Below are positions 9,525 through 19,233 of a DNA stretch of 64,000 nt, piece by piece. Numbering within the stretch: position 1 is the stretch's first letter; each line of letters begins with the position of its first letter. A program made the translations under genes and the position numbers. This stretch comes from Marinimicrobium hydrolyticum (GTDB lineage Bacteria > Pseudomonadota > Gammaproteobacteria > Pseudomonadales > Cellvibrionaceae), in NCBI RefSeq assembly GCF_030848505.1, contig NZ_JAVDDU010000001.1:186001-250000 (forward strand). Direction: 5' to 3'. A model generated the notes under the pieces. The model was not told the origin of the DNA, did not search any database, and was given only the letters and a program-made list of their open reading frames with translations.

Positions 9525-10008
9525 TCGAAAACCCTTAGCGGCAATAGCGCAAGGCAAACCGCCTCGTCGGCAGGGCGGCTTCTTGATGCCCGTGGCTATT
9601 TTTATCGTTGTGGCCATGGGCTTGTTTGCGCTGATGCTGTGGCGCACCACCATCCAAACCAATGTGTCCGCGGTGCAGGAATTGATCAGCGCCCAAGCGT
9701 TTTACGCGGCAGAAAGCGGCGCCCAGGCGGGTATGAGCCGCTTGTTCTATCCGGATGCCAGCACCAAGTCAGCGATCGACAACCAGTGTTCGGGTATGGG
9801 CAGTATGACTTTGGATTTTTCGGGCATTGATGGCTTGAATCTCTGTCAGGCCAGCATTACTTGCGCCTGTGTGGATGAAAACAATAATGCCTGTTCGGCC
9901 AGCTCGGACTACAGTTTTTACACTTTGACCAGCGTTGGATCTTGCGGCAGTGGCGATATCCGAGCGGAGCGCAGTGTGCGGGTGTCGGCCTTTATGGAGC
10001 GGGAGTAA
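9514..10008 (+). CDS. mshP: MSHA biogenesis protein MshP
   Basis: A 164-residue protein with one N-terminal membrane segment (FLMPVAIFIVVAMGLFALMLW). It then has the motif SAQAFYAAESGAQAGMSRLF, which is typical of MshP and PilX-like tip components. The rest is cysteine-rich (NLCQASITCACVDENNNAC), suggesting disulfides in the periplasm. It overlaps mshO and precedes mshQ by 5 bases, matching the conserved mshO-P-Q order. Confidence 0.87.
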   Translation: MCLNRKPLAAIAQGKPPRRQGGFLMPVAIFIVVAMGLFALMLWRTTIQTNVSAVQELISAQAFYAAESGAQAGMSRLFYPDASTKSAIDNQCSGMGSMTLDFSGIDGLNLCQASITCACVDENNNACSASSDYSFYTLTSVGSCGSGDIRAERSVRVSAFMERE

Positions 10009-10013
10009 CGGCT

Positions 10014-13000
10014 ATGACGCATTTCCGCCTCTTTAGCGCGAATCGATTCCTCCTTACGGCGTTTGTATTTCTTTGCACCCTATTTGCTGCAAATGCGGCT
10101 ATTGCCTGTACGGCGGTTGACGATGGCGGAAGCTGGAATGCTCCCAGCACGTGGACCGGCTGTCCGGGAGGAATTCCGACCGCCACCAGCAATGTGGTGA
10201 TTAATCGCACAGGGGGTAACCCAGGCCAGCAAACTGTGGTCACAATACCTGCGGGGTTCAATGCGCAAGCCGGTAGCCTTAGGTTGGGGAATGCGGGTAC
10301 GCAGGGTAATCAACGCAGCAATTTTTTGATACTTTCAGCAGCTAGCTCAACATTGACTGTCGGTGGCAACGTAGCAGTGTATAAGCCGACTGGCGGCGAT
10401 GGACCGAACCAACTGGTCATCAACGACGGCACCGCTACTGTGGGCAGCCTTTCTCTGCTAAAACCGACCACTGACCCGACGCTTCCCGCAGAAGTCATCA
10501 TTACCAGCGGTTCTTTGACGATCAACGGATCTCTAACCGCTGATGGCGACGCAGCTACAGCCGTGATCAACATGTCGGGTGGGGCGGGAAGCTTAAGGCT
10601 GAATGGTGCTTTTACCACCAGCGCCATGACCTTGAACCCGGGTACATCCAGCACCTTTATTTACGGCGGCACCGGGACTCAAACGGCGCTGCTGGGTGTT
10701 AGTCAAATTAATTATCACCATTTGGTATTCGCCGGAAGCGGTACGAAAACTCAAACCACATCGGCCACGCCGACGATTACGGGAACCACTACGGTCAATA
10801 GCGGAGTCACGTTTAACAATTCACAAGCGGTCAACTATCAGGGCAACTTCATCAATAATGGCACCACCAATGCCAATGCTATCCACAATTATCAGGGCAA
10901 CTTCATCAATAACGGCACCGCCAACGCCAATGCCACGCAAAATTACCAAGGCAACTTTGTTAACAACGGTACTTACAATGCTTCGGCGGGCGGTGGCCAA
11001 AACTACCGTGCCAACTTCACTAATAATGGAGCATTTAGCGCGGGCGCTGCGGAACATCGTTTTAATGGCAGTGGCCCTCAACAGCTTTCGGGTGCGACGA
11101 CGTTTGGTCGACTGACGTTGAATAACAGCACTGGTTTGACTCTGAACAGCAACGTTTTGGTAGGCGACCAGCTTGGTCTGACGCAGGGCCCCATAATTAC
11201 TGGCTCAAATGTGTTGCGAGTGCAGCAGACTGGAGGTTGGTCGGGAGTATCTCGTGGCAGCGGTTGGGTGGCAGGCAATCTGGGGTTGTGGTTTCCCACA
11301 GGCTGGCAAGAGCGCACCTTTGACATTGGTGCTCCGGATGCGTACCGCCCATTAACCGTAACTATCCCCAACGTCACCTCGGCAGGTTTCCTGATAGCTC
11401 GCACTTCTCAAACTCCCGGCGATCATCCGCAGATTGCTTCCTCCGGCCTGGACTCTAATCGATCTGTGAACCGGTGGTGGAGCCTTACGGATGAGGGCGT
11501 AGCGGCTGATGGAATGAGCATTACGTTTAACTACTTGGCGAGTGATATTGATTCCGGTGCCAACCCCCAAAATTTTTCCGTTGAGCGTTTTAGTGGCGGC
11601 AACTGGATTCCGGCTACTGTTGGCTCACGCGCTGGAACCAGCACCGAAGCAACCAACGTCAGCGGTTTTGGCCAATTTGCAATAGCCGAACCCGCCGTAC
11701 CGTCTGGAACTCAATGCGCTGTGGGTGAAACCCTCGCTAGTGGTTTGGTGGGGGAGTACTACAACTGGACCGGGTCATCTCCACCACCACCACCTTCGGG
11801 TACTCCCGATGGAACGCGTATCGATGGGCCGATTGATTTTAATTGGGGCGCGGGCAGTCCTGGCGTGGTTGGTATTGGGGCCGATCAGTTCTCGGTCCGC
11901 TGGCAGGGTTTTGTTCGGGTGGAGCAAAGCGGCAATTACCAATTTCAAACGGTTTCGGACGACGGTGTTCGCCTGTGGGTAAATAACCAACTTCTGATCG
12001 AGCGCTGGAATGATCATTCGGCGGCGACCGACACCAGCGGTAATGTTTTTTTAACAGCCGGTGAGCTTTATCCGATTCGCCTTGAGTATTACGAAAATAC
12101 TGGCCAAGCGGTGATTCGATTACGCAGCGCCCCTGCGGGCAGCAGCTTTGCTCCGATTCCCGCTGGACCAACTCCCACGCCGGGTACCGGCCTATACCAT
12201 TGCGTGCCCGACGTCACTCCAGAAATGGTCGCCTACTATCGGTTTGACGAGCCAAGTTGGGATGGCAGCGCGAATCAAGTTGAAGACAGCAGTGGCAATG
12301 GTCGCGACGGCACAGCAGTTGGAGGTGCCACCACAGCAGGAGCTTCCCCAGCGATACCCGGCAATCCGGGAACCTGCCGATACGGTAGCTTCGATGGGGA
12401 TAGCGACTACGTAGAGGTGCCGGGGTTATCGGATTATTTAAATGGAACTGCGAGTCTGGCGTTCTGGATGCGGACGAATCAGGTGGGCAGTGATGTTGGC
12501 TGGCAGGCGCCCGGAGTGACAGGCGTTGAACAGAGTGCTGGCACTGACGATATTTTCTGGGGCTGGCTGGATGCTTCAGGCCGTATCGGTTTGTCGGTGG
12601 GCAATGATTTCGACAACTGGAAATCTACCTCCAGTGTAAATACAGGTAGCTGGCAGCATGTTGTTCTCACCCGGGATCACATGGCGGGAACCTTTAAAAT
12701 TTACGTCAATGGTGTACTGGAAAATAGCGGCAGTATCGGCACCGGTATCATTGGAACCGCATTCTCAAGTATTGGCCGGATAGAGGATACGGGCGCTTCC
12801 GCCGGTAACTTTTTTGAAGGCGATTTGGATGAAGTGCGTGTCTACGACTTTGTGCTGCAGGACGAGCAAGTTAGCGCCATTATGGATGAGACGCACCCCT
12901 GCGAGATGTTTGTGGAGAGTTACTCCGTAGTACATTCTGGTGGCGGTATTACCTGTGAAGCTGAACCCATAACAATCACCGCGCGAGATATCGACGGCAA

Positions 13001-14990
13001 TGCCATTGAGCCGCCGGCAGGAACGACAATCAGTTTGAGTACCGATCCGGCCACGGGCGTATGGCCTGAAGGCAACAGCTATACCTTCTCCGGTATTGAA
13101 ACCTTCGTCACTTTGCCGCTGCAACAGACTACCGCTCAGACATTAATAATTGAGGCAACCGACGGCGTCGCGTCGGGTACATCCTTGCCCTTGCCGTTTG
13201 CGGAAGCCGGTTTGCGTTTTTACGGCAACAGCTCGTTGGACCCCATAGCCCATCAGGTGGCGGCAGTTACGGATAACGCCCCCATTCTGCGTGCTGTACA
13301 AACGAATACCGATACAGGTGCTTGTGAAGGTCGAGTGCAGGGCAGCCAAACGGTCAACTTAGGGTACGAATGTCGCAATCCAGATAACTGCGTAACAGGG
13401 CAGACTCTCAGTATTGGTGGCACTGCAGTTCAAGCGAATGATAATGATGGCTCGGCAATCACCTACGCGCCTGTCACGCTGAATTTCGATGCCAGTGGAT
13501 CTGCGTCTATTCCCGTTCATTACACGGACGTGGGACAGGTACGGTTGCACGGTCAGTTGTCACTACCGGTGGATGGCAATAATCCGGCCGTCGAATTAAC
13601 CGGCGCTAGCAACGAATTCGTGGTGAGACCACACACGCTGTTTCTCGACGCCATTAATAATGATGCAGGTGCCGTCAACCCCGGTACTACCAGCGGTGGT
13701 GACGGTTTTACGGCAGCCGGCACTCCCTTCACGGCGCGAGTAGAAGTGCACAACGCGGATGGTCAGGTAACGCCCAACTTTGGTCGCGAGGCAACGCCCG
13801 AGGCCGTGGCGCTTAACCACACGCTGAGTTATCCAGCGGGTGGCAGTGCCGCTACCCTTGGAGGAAATAATAGCTCGAACGTTACCGATGGCGTGGTGGA
13901 CTTCAGCAGTTTGGTGTGGGGTGAAGTCGGCAGCATTGAGCTGCAACCGTCTTTGGTAAGTGGCAGTTACTTAGGTGCGGGAGACCTCCCTGTAGCACCG
14001 AACACGTCGCTGGTTGGTCGATTCTACCCAGCCCGATATGAGCTGATCAGTCACTCAGTGGTCGATGCCTGCAGCGGATTCAGCTATATGAATCAGGGCG
14101 GAGTTGAGGTGACTTATTTGCTGCAAGCTCAAAGTGCTGGGGGAGGGATTACCGAAAATTACGATAATACGGCTTTGAGCTATCAGGGCACTGCGACGCC
14201 AGTTTATGTGGCGGAGAGTAATAACAGCGGAGATGGCAGTTCGTGGACTGCACGACTTAATGTGGGTAAAGACGCCGATGGTACTGATCTACCCGTTGAG
14301 TGGAATGCAGGCGTTTTGGCATTTACCGATCTGAATGGTGAAATTGCGCGAACATCGGTGCCTGACGGCCCCTACGAGGCCTTGCAGCTGGCGTTGACTC
14401 TGAGCGACCTTCTGGACGAGCGGCCGTTGAGCGCATTGAATATGAACCCTGGAAGTCCGGGCAGTGAATGTGCGGATGATGATTCCTGCACAGCAGCCAG
14501 GCTTGGCGCGCCGCTTACGGTGCGGTTTGGGCGGTTGGTCATGGAAAGTGCTTACGGCCCTGAAACAGCAAGTTTACCTGCCGCCGTAATGACTCAGTAC
14601 TGGGATGGTGCTCGTTTCGTTCGTGCCCAAGATGATAATTGCACACAGATAATGCGCGAACATATTCAATATCCCGGGGGTGATTTGACAGATGATGCCA
14701 ACCGAACTGTCACTGTTGGTGGAGGTACTAGCACGGGCGAGTATGCAAACTTGGATACAGCCGGGATCCGTTTCTTTGCCGGTACAGCAGGACAGACTTT
14801 TAGCGCTCCAGGGGTGGGTAATGCAGGCAGCTTCGAAGTCAGCATAAACCTTGGCGCTTATCCTTGGTTGCGCTTTGACTGGAACCAGGACGGCAACCAC
14901 AATCAATTGGCGTTACCGCCCGCCAACATCGGCTTTGGCTCTTATCGCGGGCATGACAGGGTTATATACTGGCGAGAAGTGCTGGAATAG
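10014..14990 (+). CDS. mshQ: MSHA-associated giant adhesin-like protein MshQ (PA14 and LamG domains)
   Basis: A 1658-residue secreted protein and the last gene of the operon. The start at 10014 gives a signal peptide (RFLLTAFVFLCTLFAANAAIA); an in-frame ATG inside mshP would hide it. About residues 274-340 hold four imperfect repeats of NYQGNFINNGT. Residues about 578-705 form a PA14-like domain (GLVGEYYNWTG, then YQFQTVSDDGVRLWVNNQLL). About 739-956 form a LamG/concanavalin-like domain (VAYYRFDE, then GSFDGDSDYVEVPG). The last 500 or so residues look like the DUF6701 region of MshQ proteins. PA14 and LamG suggest glycan binding at the pilus tip or cell surface, which is inference. Confidence 0.85.
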   Translation: MTHFRLFSANRFLLTAFVFLCTLFAANAAIACTAVDDGGSWNAPSTWTGCPGGIPTATSNVVINRTGGNPGQQTVVTIPAGFNAQAGSLRLGNAGTQGNQRSNFLILSAASSTLTVGGNVAVYKPTGGDGPNQLVINDGTATVGSLSLLKPTTDPTLPAEVIITSGSLTINGSLTADGDAATAVINMSGGAGSLRLNGAFTTSAMTLNPGTSSTFIYGGTGTQTALLGVSQINYHHLVFAGSGTKTQTTSATPTITGTTTVNSGVTFNNSQAVNYQGNFINNGTTNANAIHNYQGNFINNGTANANATQNYQGNFVNNGTYNASAGGGQNYRANFTNNGAFSAGAAEHRFNGSGPQQLSGATTFGRLTLNNSTGLTLNSNVLVGDQLGLTQGPIITGSNVLRVQQTGGWSGVSRGSGWVAGNLGLWFPTGWQERTFDIGAPDAYRPLTVTIPNVTSAGFLIARTSQTPGDHPQIASSGLDSNRSVNRWWSLTDEGVAADGMSITFNYLASDIDSGANPQNFSVERFSGGNWIPATVGSRAGTSTEATNVSGFGQFAIAEPAVPSGTQCAVGETLASGLVGEYYNWTGSSPPPPPSGTPDGTRIDGPIDFNWGAGSPGVVGIGADQFSVRWQGFVRVEQSGNYQFQTVSDDGVRLWVNNQLLIERWNDHSAATDTSGNVFLTAGELYPIRLEYYENTGQAVIRLRSAPAGSSFAPIPAGPTPTPGTGLYHCVPDVTPEMVAYYRFDEPSWDGSANQVEDSSGNGRDGTAVGGATTAGASPAIPGNPGTCRYGSFDGDSDYVEVPGLSDYLNGTASLAFWMRTNQVGSDVGWQAPGVTGVEQSAGTDDIFWGWLDASGRIGLSVGNDFDNWKSTSSVNTGSWQHVVLTRDHMAGTFKIYVNGVLENSGSIGTGIIGTAFSSIGRIEDTGASAGNFFEGDLDEVRVYDFVLQDEQVSAIMDETHPCEMFVESYSVVHSGGGITCEAEPITITARDIDGNAIEPPAGTTISLSTDPATGVWPEGNSYTFSGIETFVTLPLQQTTAQTLIIEATDGVASGTSLPLPFAEAGLRFYGNSSLDPIAHQVAAVTDNAPILRAVQTNTDTGACEGRVQGSQTVNLGYECRNPDNCVTGQTLSIGGTAVQANDNDGSAITYAPVTLNFDASGSASIPVHYTDVGQVRLHGQLSLPVDGNNPAVELTGASNEFVVRPHTLFLDAINNDAGAVNPGTTSGGDGFTAAGTPFTARVEVHNADGQVTPNFGREATPEAVALNHTLSYPAGGSAATLGGNNSSNVTDGVVDFSSLVWGEVGSIELQPSLVSGSYLGAGDLPVAPNTSLVGRFYPARYELISHSVVDACSGFSYMNQGGVEVTYLLQAQSAGGGITENYDNTALSYQGTATPVYVAESNNSGDGSSWTARLNVGKDADGTDLPVEWNAGVLAFTDLNGEIARTSVPDGPYEALQLALTLSDLLDERPLSALNMNPGSPGSECADDDSCTAARLGAPLTVRFGRLVMESAYGPETASLPAAVMTQYWDGARFVRAQDDNCTQIMREHIQYPGGDLTDDANRTVTVGGGTSTGEYANLDTAGIRFFAGTAGQTFSAPGVGNAGSFEVSINLGAYPWLRFDWNQDGNHNQLALPPANIGFGSYRGHDRVIYWREVLE

Positions 14991-15002
14991 GATGATTCAT
15001 TT

Positions 15003-15770
15003 ATGTGGACGCTGGGACGCCAACGCAAACGCTTGCAGCCCGAGCACAGCCACAAACCTGAGGCCATTGCGGCCCGCTTGAAAGCGGGGCCGGGGCACAA
15101 TTACCTACGCGATTTTATCTACGGCGCCATCGATGGCGCCATTACCACTTTTGCTATCGTTTCCGGCGTGGCTGGCGCGGGTTTGTCCAGCGGCGTGGTG
15201 ATCATTATGGGCCTAGCGAATTTGTTGGCGGATGGTTTCAGCATGGGTGTCAGTAATTATCTGGGCACTCGCGCCGAGGATCAGCTGCGTGACAAGGTGC
15301 GCGCTCAGGAGGATCAGCACATTAGGCTCTACCCAGAGGGTGAGCGGGAAGAGGTGAGGCAAATTTTTGCGCTTAAAGGTTTCGAGGGCGATCAGCTGGA
15401 GCAAGTCGTGGACGTGATTACCGCCGACCGACAGCGCTGGATCGATACCATGGTGCAGGACGAATACGGTTTGAGCTTGAAAGGCGGGCGGCCGCTGGTG
15501 GCCGGAAGTGTGACCTTTGGGGCGTTTCTTTTAGCGGGCGCTTTGCCGCTGGTGGCGTTTTTGGTTAATTGGGGTTGGCCCGGCGTTATCGCTCAGCCTT
15601 TCTTGATGAGTGCCTGCTTAACCCTCGTTGCGTTCTTTGCCATTGGTGCGGCGAAAAGTCGCTATGTTAGGCAATCCTGGTATCGCGGAGGATTGGAAAC
15701 GGTGGCAATTGGTGGCGTGGCGGCCCTGTTGGCTTACGGCGTGGGCGCAAGTTTGTCGGGGTTGGTATAG
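15003..15770 (+). CDS. VIT1/CCC1-family transporter
   Basis: A 255-residue membrane protein of the vacuolar iron transporter family, predicted to move Fe2+ or Mn2+ across the inner membrane. The family signature is clear: YLRDFIYGAIDGAITTFAIVSGVAGAG in the first segment, then GLANLLADGFSMGVSNYLGT in the second. A charged cytoplasmic helical domain follows (about 95-155) carrying the metal-binding acidic residues (REEVRQIFALKGFEG), then three C-terminal membrane segments. It starts 12 bases after mshQ but is functionally unrelated. The substrate is not decided by sequence. Confidence 0.87.
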   Translation: MWTLGRQRKRLQPEHSHKPEAIAARLKAGPGHNYLRDFIYGAIDGAITTFAIVSGVAGAGLSSGVVIIMGLANLLADGFSMGVSNYLGTRAEDQLRDKVRAQEDQHIRLYPEGEREEVRQIFALKGFEGDQLEQVVDVITADRQRWIDTMVQDEYGLSLKGGRPLVAGSVTFGAFLLAGALPLVAFLVNWGWPGVIAQPFLMSACLTLVAFFAIGAAKSRYVRQSWYRGGLETVAIGGVAALLAYGVGASLSGLV

Positions 15771-15891
15771 TTAGCTCGACCCAACTTGCTACGATCGAAA
15801 ATTTATTGCAGACCGTCACCCACACCGCAAGTCGAAGAATAGTTTTTGTTGTGATTGGTTCTCCATCTAGGTGGGCACGGGTTTCGAGGCT

Positions 15892-15996
15892 AGGGCAGCT
15901 GGGGAGTCTATTCCGGAAACGCGGTGAACACTTCCGTGTGGCTCCTGCGCGTCATCCATGACGCGAAGGTTCCGGAATAGACTCCCCACCAGCCCT
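15892..15996 (-). repeat. GGA-loop two-hairpin element, copy A
   Basis: Structured intergenic repeat that occupies most of the 334-base gap before the GcvR-like gene. An outer stem (15898-15918 with 15970-15990, including GGGGAGTCTATTCCGGAA and its complement) encloses a constant core. Read on the - strand, the core has hairpin 1 (15948-15965) with loop ATGGAT and hairpin 2 (15928-15939, ACAC...GTGT) with a GGA loop. The flanks continue an imperfect outer arm (GGGCACG at 15873-15879 against GGTGCC near 15999). See the findings for the family. Confidence 0.85.
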
Positions 15997-16104
15997 CGGT
16001 GCCATTCGAGACGATTGTGCCGCGCCGATCTGGGGCTGGATCTTCGGTTAAGTGCTAGCTTCGTTAGTGGGCGTAGTCGACGAAACTGGCGGTCGGGCTA
16101 GTCC

Positions 16105-16635
16105 TTAAACTTGTTGCGCCGGCGCCTCAAGGCGAATATCCAGCGCCAGTTCATCGGCAATGGTATCCAACTGGTTGTGCAACTCGTCCATATTCACCGC
16201 TTCTGGTACTTCAATAATGCCTGTGGCTTCAAATAAAGGCTCCCCGGACCAGGGCATGCTGGAGTAGTCGGTTTCCAGTTCGTCCATGTTAATATGGCGG
16301 GCGGCGAACGCCCGGGCAATCTCATGGACAATGCCTGTTCGGTCCGGGCCGATAACACTGAAGTTGAATATCTGACTGGCCGGTTTATCGATGCTTCGGG
16401 TGGCTTCCACGACGATTTTCAGCCCGCGCCCAGACAGCGCGTTCAACGCTTGAGTCAGCGGCTCCTGTTGCTCGGGTGCTACCGCTACCTGCAAAATACC
16501 GGCGAACTTTCCGGCTAGATGCGCCATGCGGCTTTCCAGCCAGTTTCCACCATGCTCACTGATGGTCTGCGCCAGAGTTTCCACCAGGCCGGGCTTGTCG
16601 TCGGAGATAATGGTCAGTACCAGATAGTTATTCAC
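16105..16635 (-). CDS. gcvR: GcvR-like ACT-domain regulator
   Basis: A 176-residue protein made of two ACT domains, resembling GcvR, the accessory repressor of the glycine cleavage operon. ACT 1 opens with YLVLTIISDDKPGLVETLAQTISEHGGNW, and ACT 2 with FSVIGPDRTGIVHEIARAFAARHINM. Both carry the DxxG turn that typically binds an amino acid. Length is close to that of E. coli GcvR (about 190). No glycine cleavage genes are in the window, so the regulatory target is inferred from family only; many bacteria carry GcvR-like ACT proteins of unknown target. Confidence 0.8.
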   Translation of the reverse strand: MNNYLVLTIISDDKPGLVETLAQTISEHGGNWLESRMAHLAGKFAGILQVAVAPEQQEPLTQALNALSGRGLKIVVEATRSIDKPASQIFNFSVIGPDRTGIVHEIARAFAARHINMDELETDYSSMPWSGEPLFEATGIIEVPEAVNMDELHNQLDTIADELALDIRLEAPAQQV

Positions 16636-16795
16636 GGAGAGATCCTTTAAGTAAATAGTGTCGCCGAAGCGCGTTCGCTACCCACAAGAGTAGCCTTGAT
16701 GAACTCTGTGAACAAGCCACGCCGGTTGAACACGACGGTTATCTGAGCCATTCAATGAATTCGCCGCTGTGCCAGCGGCCACGCTAGGATTACAT

Positions 16796-17026
16796 GTGAT
16801 CATTCCACACCAACAATTGTCCCCCGACGCCCTGCGCGGTTTGATGGAAGAATTTATTACCCGCGAGGGGACTGACTATGGCCATTCAGAAGTATCCTTG
16901 GATGCAAAGGTCGAACAGGTTCAGCGCCAGTTGGAGCGGGGTGATGTGGTCATTGTCTTTGATCTGGCCACAGAGAGTGTCAGTCTGTTGACGCGTCGGG
17001 ATGCTGAGCAATTGGCGAATCAGTGA
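16796..17026 (+). CDS. yheU: YheU-family (UPF0270) protein
   Basis: A 76-residue protein of the YheU family, of unknown function. The match to family members is clear: IIPHQQLSPDALRGLMEEFITREGTDYG, then KVEQVQRQLERGDVVIVFDL. The GTG at 16796 is chosen as start because family members begin MIIP and an AGGA lies 8 bases upstream; an ATG at 16769 would add nine atypical residues. The gene is monocistronic here. Confidence 0.85.
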   Translation: MIIPHQQLSPDALRGLMEEFITREGTDYGHSEVSLDAKVEQVQRQLERGDVVIVFDLATESVSLLTRRDAEQLANQ

Positions 17027-17082
17027 TTACTTGGAGCGGAGAACACCCGGAGTTTGGCACCCACAACCGCGGAGAGTCCGAC

Positions 17083-17165
17083 CGTCGTCATCTCCGCGAA
17101 CGCGGGGATCCAGCCTTAGATCGTGCCAAGCCGCTTATGGATTCCCGCTTTCGCGGGAATGACGG
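17083..17165. repeat. Intergenic inverted repeat with GC-rich hairpins
   Basis: An 83-base dyad. The left arm reads CGTCATCTCCGCGAACGCGG and the right arm GATTCCCGCTTTCGCGGGAA followed by TGACG. Each arm contains its own small hairpin (CCGCGAACGCGG and CCCGCTTTCGCGGG). This arrangement is a common extragenic palindrome in proteobacterial genomes. No second copy was seen in this window, and no gene is apparent in the surrounding 240 bases. Confidence 0.75.
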
Positions 17166-17266
17166 GAGCGGATTGGGAATGATGAACGTGATGCGGGATT
17201 GACCGAGGAAATTGAAATGATGGGTGGTATTGAGTGGCGGGCAATCTTTTTTGATTATTCAAGTAT

Positions 17267-17902
17267 ATGAAGCATTTCCTATGTAATACACCAGTGGCGC
17301 CCCGCGCCCGGTTATTGCTGGCTCACGGCGCCGGCGCGGCCATGGACACCCCATTTATGAATCGCATGGCGGAAGGATTGTGCGAGGCGGGCATAGAGGT
17401 GTGGCGGTTCGAGTTTCCTTATATGGCCTCACGTCGCACGGGTGGTAGCAAACGCCCGCCGGATCGCCAACCCGTGCTGCTGGCTGCTTGGCACGACCGG
17501 ATTCAAGAGGCGCGCGCTAATTGGAACGGCCCACTTTTTATCGGTGGCAAATCCATGGGCGGGCGCATGGCCAGCTTGGTGGCCGATGACGAAAATGTCG
17601 ATGGGCTGGTGTGTCTTGGTTACCCCTTTCATCCGCCAAAAAAACCTGAAAAACTGCGCACCGATCATCTTCATAGCCTGCGCACTCCATGCCTTATCGT
17701 ACAAGGCAGTCGTGATCCTCTGGGCAACCGGGAGGAGGTGGCTCACTACGAGTTGGCGCCGACAATTCAGCTGCATTGGTTAGAAGATGGCGACCACGAT
17801 TTTAAGCCTAGGGTTAAGTCGGGCTACACCCATGAACAACACTTGAGCGCGGCCAATCTGGCCGTCTCCGAGTTCATTAATAATACAGCGAGTGTTCTGT
17901 GA
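17267..17902 (+). CDS. Alpha/beta-hydrolase (KANL3/Tex30-like, COG3571)
   Basis: A 211-residue soluble hydrolase. It has the oxyanion motif LLLAHGAGAAMD near residue 17, the nucleophile elbow GGKSMGGRMAS near 92-102, a late acid (IVQGSRDPLGN) and histidine (LEDGDHDFKPR). These make up a full Ser-Asp-His triad. The family is broadly conserved in proteobacteria, usually annotated as dienelactone-hydrolase-like or Tex30-like, and its substrate is unknown. Its stop overlaps the GTG start of rlmM, so the two are probably co-translated, but no functional link is evident. Confidence 0.82.
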   Translation: MKHFLCNTPVAPRARLLLAHGAGAAMDTPFMNRMAEGLCEAGIEVWRFEFPYMASRRTGGSKRPPDRQPVLLAAWHDRIQEARANWNGPLFIGGKSMGGRMASLVADDENVDGLVCLGYPFHPPKKPEKLRTDHLHSLRTPCLIVQGSRDPLGNREEVAHYELAPTIQLHWLEDGDHDFKPRVKSGYTHEQHLSAANLAVSEFINNTASVL

Positions 17903-18951
17903 ATCATTTATTTCTTCATTGTCGGCCCGGTTTTGAAAAGGAATGCGCGGCTGAAATCACTCAGCGCGCAGGCGAGCGGGGCCAATACGGTTACATCAAA
18001 ACCAAAGACGGCAGTGCCTTTGTATTGTTTGTAACTCAGGATCAAGACGGTGCCCTGGCGCTGATCAAACATCTACCGTTTCAAGAATTGGTGTTCACTC
18101 GCCAGTGGTTCGCCGCCGCGCCGATAGTGACGCACCTGCCGCCAGAGGATCGAGTATCGCCTTTGTTGGCCGTAGCGGAAACCTTTCCCGCCACTCGAGA
18201 GTTGGTGGTCGAAACGCCCGACAGCAATGAGGGCAAGGAGCTTTCCGCTCTAGGGCGTAAGTTTACCGGCCCGTTCAGTCGTGCCCTGCGACAAGCCGGG
18301 CAACTGCAGGCGGAGGCCCCCTGGTTTCTGCATTTGTTGTTCTTGTCTGGTCAGCGTGCCTATATCGGGATCAGCCCTTCCGGCAACCGTGCCCCCTGGC
18401 CTATGGGCATTCCTCGCCTGCGTCAGCCCAAAGGTGCTCCCAGCCGGGCGACACTCAAATTGGAGGAAGCCTGGCACCACTTTATTCCCGCGCAGGAGTG
18501 GGATTTTCGCCTCGCCAACGGTATGCACGCGGTGGACTTGGGTGCGGCACCGGGCGGCTGGACCTGGCAACTGGTGCGCCGTGGAATGTTTGTAGATGCC
18601 GTGGACAATGGGCCAATGGCCAAAGAGTTGATGGACTCTGGGTTGGTGACGCATCAGCGGGTGGATGGCTTTCTCTACCGGCCCGAGAAACCGGTGCACT
18701 GGCTGGTCTGTGACATTGCCGATAAACCGGCGCGAGTCGCCAGCCTGATCAGTCATTGGGCGCTGGAAGGCTATTGCCGAGAAGCGGTGTTCAATCTGAA
18801 GTTGCCCATGAAACAGCGCTATGGCGAAGTCATCAAGTTGGCCGAGCGTATGACCGACCAGTTTGCTCAGGCCGGCCTGGACGTGGAGCTGGCGTTTAAA
18901 CAGCTGTACCACGACCGGGAGGAGGTGACCGGCCACTTGCGGGTTTATTGA
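17899..18951 (+). CDS. rlmM: 23S rRNA 2'-O-ribose methyltransferase RlmM
   Basis: A 350-residue SAM-dependent enzyme that methylates the ribose of C2498 in 23S rRNA. The N-terminal THUMP-like region starts LFLHCRPGFEKECAAEI. The Rossmann methyltransferase domain shows AVDLGAAPGGWTWQLVRRG near residue 213, VCDIADKPA near 275, and the catalytic lysine region FNLKLPMKQRYGE. Length matches E. coli RlmM (366). The start is a GTG overlapping the preceding stop (GTGA). Confidence 0.94.
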   Translation: MNHLFLHCRPGFEKECAAEITQRAGERGQYGYIKTKDGSAFVLFVTQDQDGALALIKHLPFQELVFTRQWFAAAPIVTHLPPEDRVSPLLAVAETFPATRELVVETPDSNEGKELSALGRKFTGPFSRALRQAGQLQAEAPWFLHLLFLSGQRAYIGISPSGNRAPWPMGIPRLRQPKGAPSRATLKLEEAWHHFIPAQEWDFRLANGMHAVDLGAAPGGWTWQLVRRGMFVDAVDNGPMAKELMDSGLVTHQRVDGFLYRPEKPVHWLVCDIADKPARVASLISHWALEGYCREAVFNLKLPMKQRYGEVIKLAERMTDQFAQAGLDVELAFKQLYHDREEVTGHLRVY

Positions 18952-19233
18952 TCAGCTGGACAGCAAGGTAATTTTTTCGAAATCCGCTAGCGTCGGGTTG
19001 AGTTGATTCATAACCTCGTGCCGTTCATCGCTGTAGTACCAACGCTTCCAATCGTGCAACGACCGCCATTTAGACATCAAGTAGTGATGGTTGGGGCGCT
19101 GCAAGTCGCGCAGGGTCTCTCCGGTGATGAAACCTTCAGCTCGGTAGGCCGACTGAAGTGCTCGACGTGAGGCGAGTTCGTAAGTAGTTTCCATACCGTC
19201 CGCGATATGGCGTTCAACTAACACATAAATCAT
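18952..19233 (-). CDS. Antibiotic biosynthesis monooxygenase (ABM) domain protein
   Basis: A 93-residue ferredoxin-fold protein of the ABM superfamily. It starts MIYVLVERHIADGMETTYEL and continues with GFITGETLRDLQRPNHHYL and a WRSLHDWKRWYYSDERHEV segment, typical of one-domain ABM proteins. Starting at this methionine removes four unlikely leader residues. Such proteins range from monooxygenases to heme-degrading enzymes, and the substrate here is unknown. It converges directly on rlmM with no gap. Confidence 0.75.
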   Translation of the reverse strand: MIYVLVERHIADGMETTYELASRRALQSAYRAEGFITGETLRDLQRPNHHYLMSKWRSLHDWKRWYYSDERHEVMNQLNPTLADFEKITLLSS

